From Coprinopsis marcescibilis (Eukaryota; Basidiomycota; Agaricomycetes; Agaricales; Psathyrellaceae), in contig ML210354.1 in NCBI GenBank assembly GCA_004369085.1, positions 32,896 through 51,196 of the forward strand: a stretch of DNA of 18,301 bases, read 5' to 3'. Positions 1 to 7,025 of the stretch are shown here, piece by piece. The notes under the pieces are model-generated. The model saw only the letters and a program-made list of their open reading frames with translations, was not told the DNA's origin and ran no database searches. A program made the translations under genes and the position numbers. Each line of letters starts with the position of its first letter. The stretch's first letter is position 1.

Positions 1-330
1 TTCAGCATAGTCTAGACTCAGATATGAGTCGGTACAAATCATAATGACAGAACTGAATGCGTCATGGTTTGTAATGCTATGGTCATGTATATGACATGAG
101 CATATTGACTTAGTCATGAGTATTGACATAAGTATAGTTGATTGTTCTAAGTTCAACACAAATCGTTGAGGGTTGTAAAGAGGATGTTCATAATTCGCAT
201 TTTTGGCGAGTACGATCCTGGAGAGTTCTTTGTTGGTATTGGTGGGGTACTCCAAATTGAAGTAATTCGGTTGGAGTTTGGTAAGAGATGGTGCAGCGTT
301 GAAAGTGATGTTGTTTATATAAGCGGCCAT
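1..330 (-). CDS. third ORF of element A, downstream of pol (partial)
   Basis: An ATG at 330-328 opens a frame with no stop for 110 codons to the window edge. It starts 82 nt after the pol stop and is in a different frame. Its first 55 codons align with the small ORF at the same place in element B. Both start with an Asn/Phe-rich segment, share an L-x-P-x-x-F-x-L patch, and end the shared part with NYxHPLYxP followed by Q/R. Codons after about 60 have no visible counterpart because B is cut there. I recognise no family. It may continue into the missing 3' LTR, since LTRs of this group are open from their first bases. Ordinary chromoviruses have only gag and pol, so this is an accessory ORF of unknown role, or a separated C-terminal part of Pol. 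Confidence 0.6.
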   Translation of the reverse strand, partial: MAAYINNITFNAAPSLTKLQPNYFNLEYPTNTNKELSRIVLAKNANYEHPLYNPQRFVLNLEQSTILMSILMTKSICSCHIHDHSITNHDAFSSVIMICTDSYLSLDYAE

Positions 331-412
331 GATAGTGTTGGAGATTTTGACTGATAAGTCGAGTAGAATCTGTAGAGTTTCTGAAGATATCTTGTCGATC
401 GTTTCTGGTCTT

Positions 413-3400
413 TTATAATCGATGAATCTTCTTGTAATCCTCTAAGATCTGAGTGGTGTTGGTCAAATGTCGTGGTGGTTCCCATGAGGCTTCAGATATC
501 AGGTAGCCTTTCCATTGGACAAGGAACAAATGACCTCTTCCTCTTTTCTTGTGATTGATAATCACTTCGACTTTATATTCTTCTTGTCCATCGATAAGGT
601 CAGGTGGTGGGCTGTCATATGAAGGTCCGTGCATGCCGGTTTCCGTATATGGTGATAACCAAATGGTATGGAAGACGTCATGAATCTTCCATTGTTCGGG
701 TAAGGCAAGACAATAAGAAACTGGTCCGATGATTTCTGTTATTTTGAATGGTCCTTCCCGTTTTGGTCTTATCTTGTTGGAGAGATAACGACGATTGAGG
801 TTCTTCGCTTCTAGCCATACTTTGTCTCCAAATTTGAATGGTATGACATTGTTTTGTGACCTAGTGATCATTCTGTTTCTGGCTAGTTCGTGGGCAGCGA
901 TGGCTTCTTTTCGAGATAGGGTAAGGTCTGTCATCCTTTCTTCGACTGATGGGATGTTTGATTGTTCAAAGGCTTCTGGAATGCCTTGTGGTTGAAGTCC
1001 CATGATAAGTTCAAATGGCATCTTCTGATTGTCTGCATGTTGTCGATTGTTGTAGGTAAATTTGAGCATGGGAAGGTGATCTTTCCAGGTTTCTGGATGA
1101 TTGACTCAGTAAATTCTGAGATAGGTTTGTACTTCTTGAAGTCCTCATTCGGATGCTCTATCAGTTTGAGGGTGATATGCTGTGGAAAGTCGAGAGTCTA
1201 TTCTGAGCCTTTTGAGGAGTTCGCAATGTGATTTTGCTGCAAAGTTCAGTCCTCTGTCGGATATGATTCAGTTGGGAATGCTGAATCTTTGGAATGTTGT
1301 GTCGATAATCATCTTGCCTGTTTCCTCTGTGTCGCATTCTTTATTGCATGGAGTGGAAATCACCCCCTTCATAAGGCCTTGATCCACCTGGATTAAGATT
1401 GAGTCGTAAATCGTCCCATTTTCTTCAATTGGTGGTAAACCACTCATGAGATCCATAGTAACAAAAGCAAATGGTCGGTGTGATCCGGTTGACTTGTTGG
1501 GAATCAATGTTGGTTTCAGAGGTCGGCGATTGATCTTGAACTGTTGACAGATGGTGCATCCTTTAACATAGTCTTGTACTGCTCCTCTGATGCTGGGAAA
1601 CCAGTAGTTTTGGCTAACTTTGAAGTATGTTTCAAGCTTTCCAGGGTGTCCAGCAAGGATTGAGTCGTGATGATTTCGAATGATTTGTCGATGTAGTTCT
1701 TGATTTTGGGGGATATACATCTTTCCTTTAAAGAAAAGTGCGGTTTTCCCGTTTTTGCTTTCCATATGCCAATTGTTAAGATCTTTTCACAATTCAGTAG
1801 GAATGTCCTTGCTCTTCAGCAAGTCTTCAATCTTGTCAATCATTCCTACGTCAAAGTTTTCTTTGGGTTGGTCCAGTACTTTGGCTAGCAAATCGATGTT
1901 CATGAGATTGATTTTGGTTTCTTTCTGAAAAAGTTCTTTAGGAAGTAAGACCATGTCCTCATTATCATGGTCTTCCCCTTCAGGGACGTGATCAGGTCTT
2001 CGGGAGAGAGCATCGGATTGGATCATCTTGCTTCCAGGGGTATAGTTGAATCAATAGTTGAATTGAGTAAGAAAGGTGTACCATCTTGCTTGGCGTCAAT
2101 TCAATTTTCGAGTTTCTTTGAAATATGAAAGATTTTTGTGATTGGAGAGGACTTCAATTGGGTGTTGAGCTCCCATTAGGTAGTGGTGCCATTCGGTAAA
2201 TGCTTGGATAAGAGCCAGGAGTTCTCGGTCATAAATTTCATAGTTCCGTTCAGTTTGAGTCAGCGTTTTCGAAATGAACGAGATTGGGTGTTGAGCTCCA
2301 TTGGTATCAAGTTGGGTGAGAACTGTCGCATATTTCGATGCATCACATTCGACTTGAAATGGTTTTTCCAAATTGGGCATGATCAAAACAGGTTGTTCAG
2401 TGAATCACCTTTTCAAAGTGTTGAAGGCAATTTGTCTTTGTGGAGTCCAATTGAAGGTGACTCCTTTTTGAAGGAGTTCGTTCATTGATTTTGCCAATTC
2501 AGAGTATCCTCGAATGAATTGACAGTAAAAGTTTCCAAATCCTAAAAAGGATTGTACTTGTTTCACCATCTTCAGGGCTGGCCAATCTTTAATTCCAGTG
2601 ACTTTCTTTGGGTCCATGGAAATTTGTCCTTCTTCAACGATCATTCCAAGGTATTTGATTCATGTTTGGCAAAATTGGCATTTTTCGGGTTTCAAATAAA
2701 GGTTGTTGTCTTTGAGCACTTGAACAGTTTTCCGGGTGTATTCAATCATCTTTTCCTTGGTTTTGGTAAAGATGAGGATGTCGTCCATATAAATGATGAT
2801 GCAACGTCCTTTGGTTTTGACTTCATCGAATATGTGATCCATCATTGCTTGAAAGGTTGCTGGGGAGTTACACATGCCAAAAAACATGACTGTTGGTTCA
2901 AAAAGTCCTAGGTTCATTTTGAATGCTGCTTTCCATTGGTTGCCATCATGGATTCGAATATTGTTGTATCCCCATTGTATGTCCAATTTGGTGAAGTATT
3001 TCACTCCTTTTAACTTGTCAAGGAGTTTGGTGATGAGTGGAAGAGAATACGTGTTTTTGATAGTTCCGTCATTAAGGTAGCAATAATCTTGACAAGGTTG
3101 AAGAGGAATCTTGACTTTTCCATCTTTGATGATCAGTTTCTTCTTGACAAAGAAGAAAGGGGCAGCGTTTGGGGATTGTGATGGTCGAATGTACATTTTG
3201 GCAAGATTTTCCTTGATAAACTTTTCGAGTTCCTTTTGTTCGTCTAAGGTGAGATTGTACCTTTTGAACGATTTGGGAATAAAACCGTCTTTAAGTTCAA
3301 TCTTGTGATCCCAGGGTTTCGAGTCGGGGAATCGGTCGGCTTTCTTTTTGTCGAAAATGTCCAAATAGTTGTGATATTCTGGTGGGATTCATTGTTCCAA

Positions 3401-4063
3401 GGTGTGAGGTTGTTCTGGTGTCACAGTTGCCAGTTCCTGAGCAATTGTGGATTTTGCTCAAATCCAAATAGATTCTAAGTGTGGGGATTCTTTTCCTTGG
3501 AAATTGGGAAGTAGAGCCATATTGATTTCTTCCTGGGTAGGGTTTGACAGTTTTTCTATCTTCTTGGTTCGAAGATACTTGAGAATAGTTTTCATGGTTC
3601 AAGTTGTTTCCTTCTGTTTCCACGAGAGAGATCTGTTTGTCCAGTCGATCGAAGGATTGGCTTTTTGAAGCCATGGTGCTCCAAGGATGATCTTTTCTTG
3701 TCCTAGGCCAGTAATGAAGAATCATTCTTTGAATCTTTTTCCATGTATGATGATGTGTGCTTTGGCATAGTATCGAATGATCCCATTTTTGTTCAAGGTA
3801 CCATTGACGTTTTGTGCAGGAATTGGAGTTGTAAGTCGAGTAAGGGGAATCTTGAGTTTTCATGTGTAATTCTGATCAATGAATTGATCATCAGCTCTGC
3901 AGTCAATGAGAGAGTTGGTTCCAACATTTTCGGATCCATTCTTTCCATGAAATGACAATGTAGTGGGGAAAATCAAAGTCATATTGGATGGGTCGGCATA
4001 GAGAACAGATTGTACTATCTTGGGAGGTACTACAGTTGGTATAGTCCTCCTTAGGCAAAACCC
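413..4063 (-). pseudogene. pol: pol of element A: protease-RT-RNase H-integrase-chromodomain, 13 TGA stops
   Basis: The polyprotein starts by -1 slippage at 4057-4063 and ends at a TAA (413-415). Domains in order: retropepsin with LIDCRADDQF near 3890-3910 (Arg where the catalytic motif needs Gly); RT with YMDD at 2780-2791; RNase H about 2390-2090 (its DHKNL motif reads NHKNL); integrase zinc finger (HH then CTIC, about 1690-1540); integrase core with Asp in VTMDLMSGL and SDRG and Glu in the ASE motif; a GPY/F module (about 770-640); and a C-terminal chromodomain (about 590-421) with LVQWKGY and SWEP. The whole 3.6 kb stays in one frame without indels, yet has 13 internal stops, all TGA (3860, 3722, 3599, 3458, 3389, 2660, 2405, 2096, 2051, 1787, 1268, 1145, 1106). 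In B several of these positions are Arg. It cannot make a working polyprotein. Confidence 0.93.
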
Positions 4064-5400
4064 TCATTCTTCTCGAGTTCTTCTTCAAACTTTTCATGTT
4101 CTTCAGGATCCATGTTGCTGAGGATTTGTTGAACCGATTTGTAAGCGGTTGCTCCGGTATATTTCTTCTTTGTTTCTTGGGTTCCTGGTTCGTTTCGTGG
4201 TTTGAAAGTGGACCATGATTTGTATCCATCTTTTGGTCGAGAGGACAGTTTTCTCTGCTGTGTCCTGGTTTGCAACAGAAGAAACAAAGTCCCTTGCGGA
4301 TACATTCTTCGCATATTTCATCCGTCATTTTTGGAAGGCAAACAAAGGGTTTCTTCTGAGTGGAAAAGGAGTTGATGTCCATTGGGACTCCATAGTCCTT
4401 GTTTTTCTTGGTGTTTGTGGTTGGGAACAATTGAAATCCCTTCTTCATGAGTTGAAGCATCCTGTGGTTGTTGGATACTTCAATCATGGCATCGTACCAT
4501 GCTTTAAGATCAGTGGGTTTATCCTTCTTGGCCCAAAATTTCTCAAGAGTGTTGAAATTGAGAGAACTTTGGAAGATATCGGTGATCATCTTGTTGGTGG
4601 GATCGGCTGGATCAGAAAGATCGGGTTTGTAGGGGCTTTCCGCCAACTTGTTCTTAAATGTGTTGATGAAATCTTCACCTGAATCCTTCCAAGTTTTTTG
4701 CAGGTTCTTGGAACGAAATGTCTGCATGTTCTTTTTCGTAAAATGAGTCATTAAGTCGTTTGTTAAAATTGGTCCAAGTTCCGAGGTTGTATTGGTGTCC
4801 TTGTTTGGCATTGTTGATAAAGGTCCGTTGCCATTCAGCAGCAGTTCCCCCTATTATGTAAGACAGGGTGAACAGAATTTTCTTAGTGTCGGACCATTCT
4901 GGGTTGGTGAGGATGTAGAGAATAACTTCTTCCATCCATCCTTCATATTTGCTTCGTGTTCCATCGAATTCGGAGGGTTTCCTCATTCCTTTAACTTCTT
5001 CACCCTTCTTGGTGATTGTTGCTCAAATAGTTGATTCATCAGTAGGTGCCATATCGTCTGGGTGTCTGTACTCGGTAAATTTTCGTTCTTCTTCTTGTTT
5101 TTCAACTGCTTGTTCAAATGCAATTTGTAGACGATTGAGTTCTTCGATTTTGTTCAGTTGTAGTTTGGGTAAAATTATCGTTGGATATTCTGGTTTGAGT
5201 TCTGGTTCTGGTGGTGTCAGGTTGATATCTTCTTTTTCGAAGGTAGGGTCGAAGTCTTGTTGTTGTTGTTTTCCTTTGTCGGATTTCGATCTTCTGATCA
5301 CAGTTTTGTCGAGGTCTTTCGAGTAAGGTGGTTGTGCAATTATTGGTTTTACCGATCGTCACAATGGTCCAATGTCTTTGGTTTGTTCGTAGTTGGCCAT
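4051..5400 (-). pseudogene. gag: gag of element A (capsid/nucleocapsid), two TGA stops and two indels
   Basis: ATG at 5400-5398 is the likely start and TAA at 4051-4053 the end (1350 nt, close to the 1353 nt of B gag). The N-terminal part is Gln/Glu-rich. A Ty3-type retrotransposon gag region follows (about 4990-4500: PSEFDG, then GTAAEWQRTF, then LGTWTNF, then KAWYDAM). A CCHC zinc knuckle reads CFFCCKPGHSRENC near 4270. In-frame TGA stops sit at 5359-5361 and 5023-5025. An extra base near 4703 (sense GAACCTG against the expected GAACTG) moves the frame. A compensating one-base loss just after the knuckle (about 4243) restores it, and the last 60 or so codons again align with B, ending in GFA before the stop. 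Confidence 0.88.
4057..4063 (-). promoter_or_regulatory. -1 ribosomal frameshift site GGGTTTT (gag/pol, element A)
   Basis: On the minus strand gag reads G GGT TTT GCC TAA. The heptamer GGGTTTT fits the X XXY YYZ slippery rule. It lies two codons before the gag stop (TAA, 4051-4053). Slipping back one base here enters exactly the frame that carries the protease and the rest of pol. Element B has the same heptamer at the same place. I did not fold the downstream RNA for a stimulatory structure. Confidence 0.75.
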
Positions 5401-5444
5401 CTTGGCAATAGTCCTCGTCCTGATCAACAAGGTTGTGTTTGAAG

Positions 5445-5458
5445 TAGTTTCGATCTTC
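5445..5458 (-). other. primer-binding site, self-priming type (element A)
   Basis: The 14 nt directly after the 5' LTR read GAAGATCGAAACTA on the minus strand. They do not begin with TGG, as a tRNA-primed site would. Thirteen of them are perfectly complementary to TAGTTTCGATCTT in the same LTR (5640-5652), about 33 nt downstream of a TATTTAAG box, where the transcript should start. In Tf1 and the sushi group, the first bases of the mRNA fold back and prime reverse transcription, and this arrangement fits that mechanism. Confidence 0.7.
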
Positions 5459-5677
5459 TGTTATGATGCAAGATGAAAGATACGTCTTAGTCATTCAAAG
5501 ATAGTCTTGCAAGGTAGAGTCAAGACGAGCTAACGTCAAGATGATTTGAGTGTTCGAAGATTCGAGGAGACGACTAGTCAACGAGAAGAACAATGAAGTT
5601 CTTATTTGCAAAACTATTGAAAGTTAAACAAGTAGAAACAAGATCGAAACTAAAGTACAACTACCCTAAGTAGTAAC

Positions 5678-5685
5678 CTTAAATA
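5678..5685 (-). promoter_or_regulatory. TATA-like box TATTTAAG in LTR A
   Basis: TATTTAAG on the minus strand lies about 33 nt upstream of the predicted transcript start (the self-primer sequence). The same box at the same spacing occurs in LTR B (12459-12466, TATTTAAA) and in the solo LTR (6300-6307). Confidence 0.55.
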
Positions 5686-5686
5686 C

Positions 5687-5722
5687 TATCTTCTTATCTT
5701 CTTATCTTCTTATCTTCTTATC
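5687..5722. repeat. 8-bp tandem repeat TATCTTCT x4.5 in LTR A
   Basis: Four perfect copies of TATCTTCT followed by TATC, just upstream of the TATA-like box in the direction of element transcription. The solo LTR has a shorter, imperfect version, so the copy number varies between relatives. Confidence 0.85.
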
Positions 5723-5738
5723 GATTGTTATCGATAAG
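5717..5738. repeat. palindrome CTTATCGAT-4nt-ATCGATAAG in LTR A
   Basis: A perfect 9-bp inverted repeat with a 4-nt spacer in U3. The solo LTR keeps it at 6255-6277 as a 10-bp arm with a 3-nt spacer, despite many other differences. It is missing in LTR B. A dimeric transcription-factor site is one possible reading. Confidence 0.75.
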
Positions 5739-6031
5739 TTCCAACCGTTATCTCGTATCTAAATATACTCTATGACTCAAACTATCCAGCTGACGGAGTC
5801 AGATGGTCTCGTTAGTCAAAAATAAACTTATCCAAATTCCGAACCTATTCTGAATCCCAATATTCCAACATACCAATTCTTCGCCAATAAACAGTCTGAT
5901 ACTCCACTTCTTCTGACATCATCTCTCCATCGTTATGTTCCACTGGAAGTGTAACACCTCTCCTTGCTGTTCATCATGCCAATTGTGATCATCTCTCATT
6001 GCTGATATCTCTGGTTGCTGTCAACACAAGT

Positions 6032-6036
6032 CTTCC
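6032..6036. repeat. target-site duplication CTTCC, left
   Basis: CTTCC directly before the TGTTA start of the solo LTR. It matches 6523-6527 exactly, and 5 bp is the usual duplication length for Ty3/gypsy integrases. Confidence 0.8.
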
Positions 6037-6522
6037 TGTTACGATTGATGAACGATCGGAACATTTGGACGATTCGGACGATGAAGTGACACTGAAGAGT
6101 CAGATGGATTATTGGAAAAGGATGGGTTTATTTGATTGGATGATAACGAAGATTGATATGGAACTTGAGGTGGATTCATTTTCTCAAGAATATGGTCATT
6201 TGATTTCGTCAGATGATGAGTAGGGTATATTTAGATATAAGATAATGGATGGAACTTATCGATCTTTGATCGATAAGAGATAAGAAGATAAGAATAGTGT
6301 ATTTAAGATTACTACTTTGGGTAGTTGTACTTTAGTTTCGATCTCATTTCCACTTGTATTCTTACAATAGTTTTGCGAATAAGAACTTAATTGTTCTTCA
6401 CTCGTTGACTGATCGTCTACTCGCTCGAACACTCAATCAATCTTGATGTTAGTTCGTCTTGATTCTACTCGCAACTCTATCGTTGAACGACTAAGGTGTA
6501 CTATTCACCTTGTGTTGTAACA
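6037..6522 (+). repeat. solo LTR (486 bp), opposite orientation to A and B
   Basis: It starts TGTTACGA and ends TTGTAACA and is about the length of LTRs A and B. From the palindrome through the TATTTAAG box and the self-primer TAGTTTCGATCT (6333-6344) it closely follows LTR A. No gag or pol lies on either side in this orientation. The 5-mer CTTCC occurs immediately before (6032-6036) and after (6523-6527), a target-site duplication. This marks a solo LTR left by recombination between the two LTRs of a full element. It also holds a 61-codon open stretch (6038-6223). Confidence 0.88.
6038..6223 (+). CDS. acidic open frame inside the solo LTR U3
   Basis: From the second base of the LTR the frame GTT ACG is open for 61 codons to TAG (6221-6223). 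The peptide is acidic (LDDSDDE near the start, SSDDE at the end) with a central DYWKRMG motif. LTR A (5955-5845, 36 codons, YWRRIG) and LTR B (12697-12599, 32 codons, DWMRLG) are open in the same frame relative to the LTR start. I read this as the C-terminal tail of an element protein that ran into the 3' LTR. It is not a gene by itself here. Function unknown. Confidence 0.45.
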   Translation, partial: VTIDERSEHLDDSDDEVTLKSQMDYWKRMGLFDWMITKIDMELEVDSFSQEYGHLISSDDE

Positions 6523-6527
6523 CTTCC
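6523..6527. repeat. target-site duplication CTTCC, right
   Basis: CTTCC directly after the TAACA end of the solo LTR, identical to 6032-6036. Confidence 0.8.
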
Positions 6528-6679
6528 AACTTGTCTTCCACAAACTACTCTTGATCTCATCGAACGCTCAACTTCTCTAACTTCTCCAACATCAGTCTTG
6601 ACAACTGGGAGCCTCTTATCAAGAACAATCTATAGTATAATTGGCTAAGATGTTATTACTTTTGTCTTGTGCCATAACA
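6528..6679 (+). repeat. older LTR relic (3' part only)
   Basis: Sequence such as GAACGCTCAACTTCTCTAAC near 6560 matches LTR B. The stretch then follows the end of that LTR loosely (GGCTAAGATG, then CCATAACA at 6672-6679). It ends in TAACA like the other LTRs and is not followed by a primer-binding site, so it is the end of a 3' or solo LTR. The younger solo LTR was inserted into it. Nothing upstream of 6032 is clearly its 5' half; 5957-6031 remains unassigned. Confidence 0.6.
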
Positions 6680-6712
6680 CCACCCACTGTTTGTGCCTCT
6701 TCTGACTCTGGT

Positions 6713-6856
6713 GAGCTCATAAATGCATCAAATATGTCTTTAAATCATTAACAACTGAACATTACAAGTGATATCAGATGCTTAATGTTAGCCAAATTGT
6801 TGAAAGGAAAACCAAACACAGACATTCAAGAAATATTCAAGATAGGACCACTGGAT
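6713..6856 (+). pseudogene. SKP1-like gene fragment (C-terminal part)
   Basis: The plus-strand frame reads ELINASNM, then a TAA, then a stretch with DIRCLMLAKLLKGK and DIQEIFKIG. This matches the C-terminal SKP1 signature (ELI-AAN-L-I, D-x-x-C-x-x-[VL]-A-x-[ML]-[IL]-KGK, then I-x-x-x-F-x-I). SKP1 links F-box proteins to cullin in SCF ubiquitin ligases. Only about 45 codons remain; the BTB/POZ-like N-terminus is absent, and the fragment ends where element B begins. It is probably host DNA broken by retroelement insertion. Capture by an element is possible, but I see no direct sign of it. It is clearly different from the SKP1-like gene at 15866-16426. Confidence 0.6.
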
Positions 6857-6869
6857 TACTATGTTCGAA

Positions 6870-7025
6870 TCATCGAGGGTGGTAAAGAGGATGAGGATAG
6901 TTTATGGATTGAGAGATTTCGATTCGAGTAGAATCTTCAAGAGGAAGGGTAGGTTCAATCAAAGTGAAATTGGTTGGTTTCAAGGGGGCAACAGAGCAAA
7001 GAGATTCAAAGTTGATGTTGGACAT
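6870..7025 (-). CDS. third ORF of element B, downstream of pol
   Basis: ATG at 7025-7023 starts 26 nt after the pol stop in another frame and runs 51 codons to a TGA at 6870-6872. It aligns with the third ORF of element A, including the closing NYPHPLYHP (NYEHPLYNP in A). The TGA stands at or next to the Arg of A (QRF against R-stop-F), so it is probably another decayed CGA and the original ORF was longer. Homology is lost about 12 nt later, at the deletion that removed the element's 3' end. Function unknown. Confidence 0.55.
   Translation of the reverse strand: MSNINFESLCSVAPLKPTNFTLIEPTLPLEDSTRIEISQSINYPHPLYHPR

Larger units (their letters stand above)
1..5956 (-). mobile_element. Ty3/gypsy chromovirus 'A' (Tf1/sushi-like), 3' end outside window
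   Basis: This is an LTR retrotransposon read on the minus strand. The order is 5' LTR (5459-5956), primer-binding site (5445-5458), gag (5400-4051), pol (about 4063-413) and a third ORF (330 to the left edge). The domain order protease, RT, RNase H, integrase, chromodomain defines a chromovirus. The 3' LTR is not reached, so age and target duplication cannot be measured. The copy is defective: 13 in-frame TGA stops in pol, two TGA and two compensating indels in gag, and lost catalytic residues in protease and RNase H. It has the same layout as element B downstream but is clearly diverged from it. Confidence 0.95.
5459..5956 (-). repeat. 5' LTR of element A (498 bp)
   Basis: On the minus strand it starts TGTTACAC (5956) and ends CATAACA (5459), so the short terminal inverted repeat is TGTTA/TAACA. 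Length and layout match the B LTR (497 bp). It contains a TATTTAAG box (5678-5685), the self-primer sequence (5640-5652), four copies of the 8-mer TATCTTCT (5687-5718) and a 9-bp palindrome (5717-5738). Its U3 is open from codon GTT at 5955 for 36 codons. The right-hand flank begins CCTCT; the partner target duplication would be left of the window. Confidence 0.88.

Noticed and set aside
1..130. Start of a 3' LTR of element A inside the window
   Set aside because: No TGTTA start and no similarity to the 5' LTR; the third ORF is still open here.
3297..3863. 188-codon open frame on the minus strand over the protease/RT region
   Set aside because: It is out of frame with pol; the true frame there carries the protease motif and aligns with element B.
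413..4063. TGA recoding (TGA read as Arg or Trp) as an explanation for the clean pol frame
   Set aside because: Parallel changes of Arg to Cys, Gln, His and Trp at CG sites, plus lost catalytic residues, fit CpG decay. No host gene here needs such a code.
5957..6031. Possible 5' half of the old LTR relic
   Set aside because: I could not align it with any of the LTRs; left as unassigned.
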